Shown here: piece by piece, positions 49,034 to 56,854 of the stretch | Position numbering within the stretch: the stretch's first letter is position 1 | Layout of the letters: each line of letters starts with the position of its first letter | NCBI RefSeq assembly: GCF_038396785.1 | Contig: NZ_CP151087.1 | Location: 2,976,001 to 3,040,000, forward strand | Length of the DNA stretch: 64,000 nt | Direction: 5' to 3' | Origin: Sphingobacterium thalpophilum | GTDB lineage: Bacteria; Bacteroidota; Bacteroidia; Sphingobacteriales; Sphingobacteriaceae | Position numbers and translations under genes: made by a program | Notes under the pieces: model-generated | Told to the model about the DNA's origin: nothing | What the model saw: the letters and a program-made list of their open reading frames with translations, nothing else | Databases searched by the model: none

Positions 49034-49843
49034 TTAATCTTTTTTCGGACCACGGTTGCTTCCACCACGGTTGTTTCCACCACGGTTGTTTCCACCACGG
49101 TTGTTTCCACCGCGACCACCTTTGTTGTTACGGTTGTCACGACGTTCGCCACCACCTTCGTGGTTGCCACGTGATTTTACACCAGATGCTTGACCAATGT
49201 TTGGAGATAAGTCACGTTTACCGTAAACCTCACCTTTACAGATCCAAACTTTGATACCAATTTTACCGTATGTAGTCAATGCTTCAGCTAAAGCGTAGTC
49301 GATATCAGCACGCAATGTGTGTAAAGGAGTTCTTCCTTCTTTGTATTGTTCAGTACGCGCCATTTCAGCACCACCTAAACGACCAGAACACATGATTTTG
49401 ATACCTTCTGCACCCATACGCATGGTAGAAGCGATTGAAGTTTTCATTGCACGACGGAATGAAATACGTGCCTCTAATTGTTTAGCGACACCTTCAGCTA
49501 CTAACTTAGCATCTAACTCAGGGCGTTTGATCTCGAAAATGTTGATTTGAACATCCTTTTTAGTCAGTTTTTTCAACTCTTCTTTGATCTTGTCAACTTC
49601 TTGACCACCTTTACCGATAACGATACCTGGACGAGCAGTGTGAATTGTAACAGTGATACGTTTTAAAGTTCTTTCGATAACAACTTTAGCTACACCACCT
49701 TTTGCAATACGAACAGAAAGATATTTTCTGATTTTTTCGTCTTCAACTAATTTATCGGAATAGTTTTTACCTCCGAACCAGTTAGAATCCCAACCTTTGA
49801 TGATTCCTAATCTGCTACCTATTGGATTTGCTTTTTGTCCCAT
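49034..49843 (-). CDS. rpsC: Ribosomal protein S3 with a Gly/Asn/Arg repeat tail
   Basis: 269 residues, longer than E. coli S3 (233). The KH domain ([18 protein letters not shown]) and the C-domain are normal. From about residue 229 a disordered tail rich in Gly, Asn and Arg follows, with GGNNR units encoded by four 15-bp near-identical DNA repeats. S3 lines the mRNA entry channel. The tail could add RNA contacts; this is inference. Confidence 0.98.
   Translation of the reverse strand: MGQKANPIGSRLGIIKGWDSNWFGGKNYSDKLVEDEKIRKYLSVRIAKGGVAKVVIERTLKRITVTIHTARPGIVIGKGGQEVDKIKEELKKLTKKDVQINIFEIKRPELDAKLVAEGVAKQLEARISFRRAMKTSIASTMRMGAEGIKIMCSGRLGGAEMARTEQYKEGRTPLHTLRADIDYALAEALTTYGKIGIKVWICKGEVYGKRDLSPNIGQASGVKSRGNHEGGGERRDNRNNKGGRGGNNRGGNNRGGNNRGGSNRGPKKD
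49049..49108 (-). repeat. 15-bp tandem repeat in the 3' end of rpsC
   Basis: Four copies of a 15-bp unit (ACCACGGTTGTTTCC on the plus strand), the first with one base change. The period is a multiple of three, so length changes keep the S3 frame. Confidence 0.92.
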
Positions 49844-49854
49844 TTCTCAATAAA

Positions 49855-50289
49855 TTAGTTTTGTTCAACGTTTAATTTGCTATCAACTACCAACGTAACG
49901 TGATTTGAACGTTTACGAACTCTGTATCCGCGACCTTGAGGAGCCGGACGCAATCTTTTCAATTGACGACCACCACCTACTGATACTTCTTTTACAATTA
50001 GTTCGCTTTCTTCCACTGATTTACCTTCGTTTTTGGCTTCCCAGTTTTTGATTGCAGATAATAATAATTTTTCTACACGAGCAGCAGCTTCTTTACTTGA
50101 GTGTTTCAAAATGTATAATGCATTTTCAACACGTTGACCGCGAATTAAGTCTACCACCAAACGCATCTTACGAGGCGAAGTCGGGCAGTTCAATAATTTG
50201 GCATCCGAAGCTCCTCCTTGTTGAGCTTTCTCTTGCTCTTTACGTTGTCTAATTAAGACAGACTTTTTAAGTTTTTTTGTTGCTTCCAT
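49855..50289 (-). CDS. rplV: Ribosomal protein L22
   Basis: 144 residues with a basic N-terminal extension; [18 protein letters not shown] and [20 protein letters not shown] are the L22 signatures. Lines the exit tunnel. Confidence 0.98.
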   Translation of the reverse strand: MEATKKLKKSVLIRQRKEQEKAQQGGASDAKLLNCPTSPRKMRLVVDLIRGQRVENALYILKHSSKEAAARVEKLLLSAIKNWEAKNEGKSVEESELIVKEVSVGGGRQLKRLRPAPQGRGYRVRKRSNHVTLVVDSKLNVEQN

Positions 50290-50295
50290 TACCTA

Positions 50296-50562
50296 TTATT
50301 TTTTCTTTTCTGCGTGGCCTCTGAATGTACGCGTAGGCGCGAATTCACCAAGCTTGTGACCTACCATATTCTCTGTTACATAAACAGGGATAAATTTATT
50401 CCCGTTGTGCACTGCGAAGGTATGGCCAACAAAATCAGGTGAAATCATTGATCTACGAGACCATGTTTTGATAACTGACTTTTTGTTAGTTTCATTCATA
50501 GAAAGAACTTTTCTTTCTAAGTTGTGATCGATATAAGGACCTTTTTTAATTGAACGAGCCAT
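50296..50562 (-). CDS. rpsS: Ribosomal protein S19
   Basis: 88 residues: [18 protein letters not shown] and [18 protein letters not shown] are conserved. Its start overlaps the rplB stop by one base. Confidence 0.99.
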   Translation of the reverse strand: MARSIKKGPYIDHNLERKVLSMNETNKKSVIKTWSRRSMISPDFVGHTFAVHNGNKFIPVYVTENMVGHKLGEFAPTRTFRGHAEKKK

Positions 50563-51389
50563 TATTTTTTCCTTCTCTCAATGATGTAACGATTCGATGT
50601 TTTCTTCTTGTAACGTGTTTTGAAGCCTTTAGCTAATACACCTGTACGTGAGCGTGGGTGACCTCCTGAAGTACGGCCTTCACCACCACCCATAGGGTGA
50701 TCTACTGGGTTCATCGCAACACCACGAACTCTTGGACGACGACCTAACCAACGTTTGCGACCTGCTTTACCTAACACTTGGTTAGATCTTTCATGGTTCG
50801 ATACTGAACCAATTGTAGCAACACAAGTCAATAAGATCATACGTGTTTCGCTCGAAGGCAATTTGATGATGGCATATTTACCATCACGAGCAGACAATTG
50901 AGCATAAGTACCAGCCGAACGAGCAATTGAACCACCTTGACCAGGATTTAATTCAATGTTGTGGATGATAGAACCCAATGGAATGTTTGCTAATGGTAAT
51001 GTATTACCAACTTCTGGGGCAACTTTATCACCTGCGATTACAGTTTGACCAACTACTAAACCAGCTGGAGCAAGGATGTAACGTTTTTCACCATCAGCGT
51101 AATGCAACAAGGCAATACGAGCAGTACGATTTGGATCGTACTCGATAGTAGCTACTTTTGCAGGGATATCTTTTTTATCGCGTTTGAAATCAATTAATCG
51201 GTATACTTTTTTATGTCCCCCACCGAGATAACGCATAGTCATTTTACCGGAGTTATTACGACCGCCTGATTTCTTGTTGATTTTTACTACTAACGATTTT
51301 TCAGGAACGTTTGTAGTAACATCAGAGTAGTCAGCGCCTACTCTAAAACGAGTACCAGGGGTTACCGGTTTGAATCTTTTAACTGCCAT
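50562..51389 (-). CDS. rplB: Ribosomal protein L2
   Basis: 275 residues. [18 protein letters not shown] contains the conserved His near the peptidyl transferase centre. One of the primary 23S rRNA-binding proteins. Confidence 0.99.
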   Translation of the reverse strand: MAVKRFKPVTPGTRFRVGADYSDVTTNVPEKSLVVKINKKSGGRNNSGKMTMRYLGGGHKKVYRLIDFKRDKKDIPAKVATIEYDPNRTARIALLHYADGEKRYILAPAGLVVGQTVIAGDKVAPEVGNTLPLANIPLGSIIHNIELNPGQGGSIARSAGTYAQLSARDGKYAIIKLPSSETRMILLTCVATIGSVSNHERSNQVLGKAGRKRWLGRRPRVRGVAMNPVDHPMGGGEGRTSGGHPRSRTGVLAKGFKTRYKKKTSNRYIIERRKK

Positions 51390-51395
51390 TTTGTA

Positions 51396-51686
51396 TTATA
51401 TAGTACTGTAAAAGTCAATAGTTTCGCCGTCTTTAATCGTAATGACAGCCTTTTTATACTTAGGAGCTCTACCAGATACGAAACCTGCTTTTGTGTAACG
51501 GCTTTTTGCTTTACCAGCTACTACTGCAGTGTTTACAGCAAGAACTGTAACACCAAACATAGCCTCAACAGCTGCTTTAATCTGGATTTTGTTTGCTCTG
51601 TGATCTACTTTGAAAGCGTAACGGTTTAATTTTTCCGTTAACAAAGAAGCTTTCTCAGTCAAGATAGGTTTTTTAATAATTTCCAT
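51396..51686 (-). CDS. rplW: Ribosomal protein L23
   Basis: 96 residues: IIKKPILTEKASLLTE and the VEAMFGVTVLAVNT region are typical. Docking site for trigger factor and SRP at the tunnel exit. Confidence 0.98.
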   Translation of the reverse strand: MEIIKKPILTEKASLLTEKLNRYAFKVDHRANKIQIKAAVEAMFGVTVLAVNTAVVAGKAKSRYTKAGFVSGRAPKYKKAVITIKDGETIDFYSTI

Positions 51687-51687
51687 A

Positions 51688-52317
51688 TTACTTAGCTAAT
51701 GCTTCCTCCAAAGTTTTAACAGAATCTGTAGTCAACAATAATTTTGTTGCGTTCAATACATCATATGTATTTAAATCAGCTGCAACAATAACTTTTGCTT
51801 TTTTCAAGTTTCTGCTTGATTTATAAACAATCTCATCGTAAGCTGGTAATACCAACAATGTTTTCTCATCAGCTACGTTCAACGCATTTATTAAAGCAAC
51901 ATAGTTTTTAGTTTTGATAGCATCGAATTTTACTTCATCCAATACCACAATGTTATTATCTTTTGCTTTGTAAGATAACGCTGATTTACGTGCTACTTGT
52001 TTCAATTTTTTGTTCAATTTGAACGAGTAGTCACGAGGTTGAGGACCGAATACACGACCACCACCATTAAACAATGGAGATTTGATAGAACCCGCACGAG
52101 CACCACCAGTACCTTTTTGTTTGTGTAATTTACGAGTAGAACCCGCGATTTCGTTACGTTGTTTAGATTTGTGAGTTCCTTGGCGTTGGTTCGCTAAGTA
52201 TTGTTTCACATCCAAATAGATCGCATGATCGTTAGGCTCTAACCCAAATACCGACTCAGGAAGTTGCACCTTGGCACCTGTTTCTTTACCTGATAAATTT
52301 AAAACTTTAACTTCCAT
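51688..52317 (-). CDS. rplD: Ribosomal protein L4
   Basis: 209 residues: the extended loop [22 protein letters not shown] reaches the tunnel. In E. coli L4 also represses the S10 operon through its leader; here the leader at 52962-53016 is a candidate target, by analogy only. Confidence 0.99.
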   Translation of the reverse strand: MEVKVLNLSGKETGAKVQLPESVFGLEPNDHAIYLDVKQYLANQRQGTHKSKQRNEIAGSTRKLHKQKGTGGARAGSIKSPLFNGGGRVFGPQPRDYSFKLNKKLKQVARKSALSYKAKDNNIVVLDEVKFDAIKTKNYVALINALNVADEKTLLVLPAYDEIVYKSSRNLKKAKVIVAADLNTYDVLNATKLLLTTDSVKTLEEALAK

Positions 52318-52322
52318 CTCTA

Positions 52323-52940
52323 CTATTTGTCTACGATTACATAAGAACCTTTAGCTCCTGGAATGGAACCACTAACAACGATAAGGTTTTGCTCAGCGTA
52401 AACTTTCAACACCTGTAAGTTTTGAACTTTAACTCTGTCACCACCTGTACGACCAGCCATGCGCGTACCTTTGAATACGCGTGAAGGCCATGATGAAGCA
52501 CCTAATGAACCTGGAGCACGTAATCTGTTGTGCTGACCGTGAGTCGCACCACCTACACCACCAAATCCATGACGTTTCATTACACCTTGGAAACCTTTAC
52601 CTTTTGAAGTACCAACTACATCTACGAATTCGCCTTCCTCGAAAAGTGTAACGTCAACTACGTCACCAAGTTGTTTTGCATCTGGGAAAGTTTTAAACTC
52701 TACCAACTTACGCTTAGGCGTTGTGTTTGCTTTCGCAAAGTGCCCTTTCAAAGGAGCTGTCGTGTTTTTCTCCTTAGCTTCGTCGAAACCAAGTTGAATT
52801 GCCGAGTAGCCATCCTTTTCTTCCGTACGTATCTGCGTAACCACGCACGGCCCGGCCTGAATCACTGTACAAGGAATATTTTTCCCATCAGCGTTAAACA
52901 GGCTCGTCATTCCTACTTTTTTTCCAATAATACCTGACAT
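52323..52940 (-). CDS. rplC: Ribosomal protein L3
   Basis: 205 residues: [14 protein letters not shown] at the start and [19 protein letters not shown] in the loop that reaches the peptidyl transferase centre. It is the first gene of the cluster in this genome: rpsJ, usually just upstream, is missing. Confidence 0.99.
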   Translation of the reverse strand: MSGIIGKKVGMTSLFNADGKNIPCTVIQAGPCVVTQIRTEEKDGYSAIQLGFDEAKEKNTTAPLKGHFAKANTTPKRKLVEFKTFPDAKQLGDVVDVTLFEEGEFVDVVGTSKGKGFQGVMKRHGFGGVGGATHGQHNRLRAPGSLGASSWPSRVFKGTRMAGRTGGDRVKVQNLQVLKVYAEQNLIVVSGSIPGAKGSYVIVDK

Positions 52941-52961
52941 GTTGTAAATTAATTAATTAAA

Positions 52962-53016
52962 AGTCCTTCGAAGCAGTAGGGCTTCGCTCAAGACATACTA
53001 TTCCCATTAAGGGACT
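52962..53016 (-). promoter_or_regulatory. Foldable leader of the rplC (S10-type) operon
   Basis: The transcript leader has a closing stem (53009-53016 with 52962-52968, one bulged base) and an inner hairpin CGAAGC/GCTTCG (52981-52986 with 52969-52974). A short T-run follows on the minus strand. It could be an attenuator or a binding site for a ribosomal protein. Confidence 0.5.
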
Positions 53017-53017
53017 G

Positions 53018-53048
53018 CAAAGTTACAAACATTTTTATAACTGTCAAA
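53018..53048 (-). promoter_or_regulatory. Promoter of the ribosomal cluster, upstream of rplC
   Basis: On the minus strand TTTG (53045-53048) and TAACTTTG (53018-53025) are separated by exactly 19 bp, a full match to the Bacteroidota consensus. Transcription would start near 53011, about 70 bases before rplC. The rest of the gap up to 53278 holds no gene. Confidence 0.85.
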
Positions 53049-53207
53049 TAATTAGTGAATTATTTTTTTTTATTTTCTACTTCTTTTAAAACCACTCCCC
53101 TATTTTTACGATTTGTCCTTTCAAGATTCCTTACATCGAATAATGCCCCAAAAAAAATAAAATTAGCACCCAAATCCATACTGCCATACAGCTGTCATAA
53201 GTTGCGC

Positions 53208-53215
53208 TAATTTTG
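53208..53215 (+). promoter_or_regulatory. Possible -7 element for the DinB-like gene
   Basis: TAATTTTG lies 64 bp before the start codon; no -33 TTG at the right distance was seen. Confidence 0.35.
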
Positions 53216-53278
53216 AACTATCGTACAACGCAGAAGGCGATGTATTGCTTACTATAAAAACTTTAAAATACGAGAATC

Positions 53279-53749
53279 ATGAAAACAGAAATCATTTCCA
53301 AAAACGAGCTACTTCAGCATTGGTTAGGCCACAGAAACCTGACAAGACAGACTATTGAAAAATTTCCAGAAGAAGGATTGTTCAATTACAAAGTAGAAGG
53401 CATGCGCACTTTTGCAGATATGATTAAGGAGCTATTAGGTATTGCTGCGCCAGGTCTCCAAGAAATTGTCACCAACAAGAGCGGCGAACTCAATGAGAAT
53501 CTCAGTTATTCGACCAAAGCACAATTGCTTCAGGCCTGGGATGAAGCTACTCCTCAGATCAGTGAATTGTTCAATCAAATTCCAGAAGAACGCTTTGCCG
53601 AAGAATTCAACCTATTCGGCCAGTACAAATCGCCAGTCATTCACAGCATCCTTTATTTTATCGATAATGAAATCCACCACCGTGGCCAAGGATTTGTTTA
53701 TCTAAGATTACTTGGTATAGAACCTCCATTTTTTTGGGAAAGAGGGTAG
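53279..53749 (+). CDS. DinB-family protein
   Basis: 156 residues, four-helix DinB/YfiT fold by pattern: LLQHWLGHRNLTRQTIEKFPEE at the start, MRTFADMIKELLGIAAPG in helix 2 and the C-terminal NEIHHRGQGFVYLRLLG with the metal-type His pair. The His usually found in helix 2 is not evident. Members are often metal-dependent thiol transferases, but many have no known function. It converges with a WYL regulator, a common pairing. Confidence 0.83.
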   Translation: MKTEIISKNELLQHWLGHRNLTRQTIEKFPEEGLFNYKVEGMRTFADMIKELLGIAAPGLQEIVTNKSGELNENLSYSTKAQLLQAWDEATPQISELFNQIPEERFAEEFNLFGQYKSPVIHSILYFIDNEIHHRGQGFVYLRLLGIEPPFFWERG

Positions 53750-53914
53750 TTAGTCACCTCCTCAAAAACTCATACTCGCACCGATTATCCATTGCGCCGA
53801 TCTTGAGTCCGTGTTATTCCCACGATTTGAGCATCCTTCGATTTCTATTCGCCCCTCTTTCTGGTCTGATTCGTGCCCTATCGCACATAAATGCGGGGTG
53901 AGAAAGAAGTACAA
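53750..53914. other. Non-coding stretch between the DinB-like gene and the palindrome
   Basis: No gene is convincing here. The sequence looks richer in C and G than its surroundings. A minus-strand open frame crosses it, but its translation is cysteine-rich and unlike a real protein. Confidence 0.5.
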
Positions 53915-53973
53915 CCGTGGTGACTCCGAGTTTAACTCGGAGTCACCACGGACTAATGTCAGACTCACCACGG
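53915..53973. repeat. 37-bp palindrome with an extra half-copy
   Basis: Arms of 18 bp are perfectly complementary (53915-53932 and 53934-53951, 1-bp centre). The tail of the right arm is partly repeated at about 53961-53973 (ACTCACCACGG). No T-run follows, so it is not a standard terminator. It resembles REP-type intergenic palindromes. Confidence 0.75.
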
Positions 53974-54087
53974 ATACAAGCTGACTCTGACACGAAGCAG
54001 GCTCGAACAGATACCGAAGGCATATCGAATCTCTGCATCCGCAGTTGCTCAAAAAACTACTGTAAATTAGGTTATGAATAGTATCTT

Positions 54088-55041
54088 TTAGATTTGTTCC
54101 AAAGCCGATGAAAGCAGACGCTTTACGACCTCTTTTAACGATTCGGGTTCAATAATTGTTCCTTTATCAGCAAACATCAGATACCAGCGCGCAAAGCCGT
54201 TCTCCATATTAATGCATTCGAAATGCATCTCTACATAATTATCGGTGACAGTTTCCTTTTGGAAACCAAAATAGTGACGATCCCATTCCATATAGCGGGC
54301 CATATCCTTATCTACTTGCACAACGACTTTTGTCGTGGGAACGTCATGACGTTTATTCAGAAAGAAAGATAACTCGGGATGCTCTTTTCCAAAATCTTCG
54401 GCAAGTATTCTAATATTGTTTATTCTGTCCAAACGGAATTGCCTGTAATCTTGTCGTAATCTACAAAAAGCGAGGACATACCAAAACTTGCTCTCCACAA
54501 AAATACCCACAGCTTCGATTTCACGCCTTTCTGGAGTTTTATCCGAAGGTTTGGAATAATAGATTTCCACACATTTTTTAGCAGCGATGCTTTCGATCAG
54601 TATATTGGTGCCATGGGTTAGCTTCTCATTGAATTGATGACGCCCACCGCGCACCAGAAAGTTATCCCCAACTAAGGCTACCTGTTCTTTTTCGTTACCC
54701 CGTAATATGGCTTTCATTTTTAGCAATGCTGTTGTAAAATGATGCGCAAGATTCCGATCTGTATACTTTTCCACCAGTTTCTCCGCTGCCACAAAACTCA
54801 ATGCCTCCTCTCGGGTAAATTGCAGAGGTGGCATTTTATATCCCTCCACCAAAGAATAACCGCTTCCCGCTTCACCGTAAATCGGAATCCCTGCTTGCAT
54901 CAGGGATCTGATATCACGATAAATCGTACGCGGACTTACTTCATAGCGTTCTGCCAAAGCAGCAGCAGTGACCACAGGTTTAGCCTGTAGATGCATATAA
55001 ATAGCAAGTATGCGGTCGAATCTCTTTTGAATATCGGTCAT
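54088..55041 (-). CDS. YafY-type transcriptional regulator (HTH + WYL domain)
   Basis: 317 residues. The N-terminal HTH (VVTAAALAERYEVSPRTIYRDIRSL) is followed by a WYL domain with KFWYVLAFCRLRQDYRQFRLDRI. WYL domains often sense nucleotides or DNA ends. A -7-like TAACTTTG lies on the minus strand at 55089-55096. It probably controls the neighbouring DinB-like gene or itself; this is inferred from position. Confidence 0.92.
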   Translation of the reverse strand: MTDIQKRFDRILAIYMHLQAKPVVTAAALAERYEVSPRTIYRDIRSLMQAGIPIYGEAGSGYSLVEGYKMPPLQFTREEALSFVAAEKLVEKYTDRNLAHHFTTALLKMKAILRGNEKEQVALVGDNFLVRGGRHQFNEKLTHGTNILIESIAAKKCVEIYYSKPSDKTPERREIEAVGIFVESKFWYVLAFCRLRQDYRQFRLDRINNIRILAEDFGKEHPELSFFLNKRHDVPTTKVVVQVDKDMARYMEWDRHYFGFQKETVTDNYVEMHFECINMENGFARWYLMFADKGTIIEPESLKEVVKRLLSSALEQI

Positions 55042-55183
55042 TGGGATAAAAGTACAACAAAAAATACACCGATTTAAGCTTTAAAGTGCAAAGTTAGCGC
55101 TCAAACATAATGATAATTCGCTATTCGAAAACTACAATTACAACTATCATATTCTAAATTCATATCCATAGTCCAATCTTAAT

Positions 55184-55537
55184 TTAACCAGGTATTTTTT
55201 TCCGATCGTGTAACTTCCAGTAACCATGAGCTCTTCTTAAGGTTCCAACTAGCTTCTGTTTAAATTTGGGTGTACCTGAGAAGTCTAATTTCTCTAAAAA
55301 GCTAATAAAAATTGTATTCTGTACCTTCTTATCAACCAAAGGCAAATTTTCGTTAAGAAAAGCTACCACAGCATCAAATAGATCTGAGTTGTCATCATCT
55401 ATAGCTTTCTGAATATACCGTTTAAGACTTCCCATTTTTAAAGTAATAGAAAAACTATAATCTTCATCCAGAATTTCTTCTTCTAAATTTGGAAATATCC
55501 TAATCAAATCGGCGATAAATAAATCTTTATTTTTCAT
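55184..55537 (-). CDS. Small hypothetical protein (117 aa)
   Basis: 117 residues, acidic in the N-terminal half and basic at the end, mostly helical by pattern (IQKAIDDDNSDLFDAVVAFLNE). No signal peptide, membrane helix or known motif is recognised. The composition resembles small immunity-like proteins, but no toxin gene is adjacent. Confidence 0.6.
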   Translation of the reverse strand: MKNKDLFIADLIRIFPNLEEEILDEDYSFSITLKMGSLKRYIQKAIDDDNSDLFDAVVAFLNENLPLVDKKVQNTIFISFLEKLDFSGTPKFKQKLVGTLRRAHGYWKLHDRKKIPG

Positions 55538-55604
55538 AGCACAATATCAAAACATATTATTCATATCTCTTCTAGCTCTATTTAAGTTGAATAATCTCAA
55601 AAAT

Positions 55605-55633
55605 GGCAAAGCTTTAAATTATAAAGCCTTGCC
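55605..55633 (-). terminator. Terminator after the DUF6266 gene
   Basis: An 11-bp stem with one mismatch (55605-55615 and 55623-55633); on the minus strand ATTTTTG follows. Confidence 0.65.
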
Positions 55634-55695
55634 ACTAATCTTATCTTTGCACATAACATCTTTCTAAGCCAGCTTATGGATTCCGTCGAAAACAA

Positions 55696-56331
55696 CTATA
55701 TAACCCCACAATAGATGGAATTCGAGAAGTCTCCCTCCAGTGTATCCCACACACCAACGTAAACATGGAGATCACCTGTTTTTCTGCTTATCTCCTCAAA
55801 TTGCAACGAGCAGGTGCCCTGATTGACATTGGCAATAGAGGTTCTTAGATGCGACTCGGCATCTAAGCTTATCAATCCCAGATTGATTTTATATATGCTA
55901 CTTTTATACTGATCATCTACAGTCCAGCTAAGATCAATCCGATCGCCATCCAATCTTACTTGACAGTTGGCTAATGGGGTAAGCGGACCCGAAAACAGCA
56001 ATAGCTTTTCAAGGTTAACAAAAGGCTTATTCTCTTCATCTAATTCAAGAGTTTCTTTAAAAATGTGGCGCTGTGCCAATTGGAAAGCACCTACACGACT
56101 TCCCTTTTTCGCTAGAGACTGATAGCCAAACTCAAGAATTCTTTTATTCCATGCGGCAAACTTACCTGCAATTTTCTGTTTTTCTCTATTTAATAGCTCG
56201 GCCTCGCTAGGCGGAGACGTTCGTTTTCTTTTACCGCCGCGTATGATATTTTGGCCATTCAATAGGTAAGCATTCACCGAACCAAATTTCCCAACAATAG
56301 GGCCGTTCGGACCATTTTGTAAAATTGCCAT
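55696..56331 (-). CDS. DUF6266-family protein
   Basis: 211 residues from the ATG at 56331, which has GGAGAG a few bases upstream; the open frame to 56382 adds an unlikely N-terminus. The opening AILQNGPNGPIVGKFGSVNAYLLNGQNIIRGG is the DUF6266 signature as I know it, followed by a helical segment and a C-terminal beta-rich half (about 125-211). Function is unknown. The region upstream contains a large G/C-run inverted repeat. Confidence 0.8.
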   Translation of the reverse strand: MAILQNGPNGPIVGKFGSVNAYLLNGQNIIRGGKRKRTSPPSEAELLNREKQKIAGKFAAWNKRILEFGYQSLAKKGSRVGAFQLAQRHIFKETLELDEENKPFVNLEKLLLFSGPLTPLANCQVRLDGDRIDLSWTVDDQYKSSIYKINLGLISLDAESHLRTSIANVNQGTCSLQFEEISRKTGDLHVYVGVWDTLEGDFSNSIYCGVI

Positions 56332-56430
56332 AAAGTTTCTCTCCTTTTGTTTATAATTAATTGGTATATAAATTATTACCAAGATAACACCAAATTCCCT
56401 ATTAAAAGAGGAGTAACACTATTTTTACTA

Positions 56431-56497
56431 GGGGTTAGCAGGGGGTTAACAGGGGTAATACCCCTATTAACCCCCTGCTAACCCCCTGTTATACCCC
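56431..56497. repeat. G/C-run inverted repeat with G-quadruplex potential
   Basis: Two 27-bp arms (56431-56457 and 56459-56485) are complementary with a single mismatch and a 1-bp centre. The minus strand of 56461-56497 carries four runs of four or five G with loops of 7, 6 and 6 bases, a standard G4 motif; the plus strand has three such G runs at 56431-56455. It lies 100 bp upstream of the DUF6266 gene. The rest of 56332-56640 shows no gene. Confidence 0.85.
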
Positions 56498-56640
56498 TAT
56501 AAAAGCCCTGTTAATATAGAAATTGATATAAGCTAGATATTGTTATGTGCACTAGACGAAAGAGCCTGTATTTGACAGAGAATAGGATCAAATACGACAT
56601 GAAGAAACATGTCGTAAGATAGAGCGGGTTCAATCCTATA

Positions 56641-56678
56641 AAACAAAAAAAGTGAAGTACCTTACATACTTCACTTTT
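56641..56678 (-). terminator. Terminator at the end of the polysaccharide locus
   Basis: A perfect 12-bp stem (56648-56659 with 56667-56678); on the minus strand it is followed by a run of about eight T. It closes the operon after the lyase gene and the GH88 remnant. Confidence 0.88.
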
Positions 56679-56723
56679 CCACATCGTGTTAATAACTTTG
56701 TTGAAAACTCAAAAAAATAGCTC

Positions 56724-56816
56724 TTATTGCTTGATTACCTTTTCTCCAAGGGGCAACCGGTCATATCGCACCAATGTTTCTACATAGAAGAAATGGACAT
56801 AGGTCAAGCACACACT
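56724..56816 (-). pseudogene. Remnant of the C-terminus of a second GH88 hydrolase
   Basis: Thirty codons ending in TAA translate to a sequence that matches the last 30 residues of the intact GH88 gene at 59280 in 20 of 30 positions (LTY, YVE, LVRYDRL, GEKVIK). The frame closes a little upstream and no GH88 catalytic region is present, so the rest of the gene has been deleted. It starts 39 bp after the lyase gene stop. Confidence 0.85.
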
Positions 56817-56854
56817 ATAATTACAAAAAACACCTTTTCATTTAGATAAATTGA

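Noticed and set aside
49049..49108. Tandem repeats as a possible CRISPR array
   Set aside because: The 15-bp units are contiguous, lack spacers and encode the S3 tail.
48988..49170. Open frame rich in Val/Thr repeats overlapping the end of rpsC
   Set aside because: It is an alternative frame of the S3 15-bp repeats and has no independent support.
53279..53749. DinB-like protein as a degenerate, inactive member
   Set aside because: The missing His in helix 2 may be normal for this subfamily; without an alignment this cannot be called a defect.
53762..54052. Minus-strand open frame in the gap that includes the 37-bp palindrome
   Set aside because: Translation of a perfect palindrome plus a cysteine-rich stretch does not look like a natural protein; treated as non-coding.
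55184..56331. 117-aa protein and DUF6266 gene as a toxin-immunity pair
   Set aside because: Neither shows toxin motifs, a terminator lies between them, and the resemblance to immunity proteins is only compositional.
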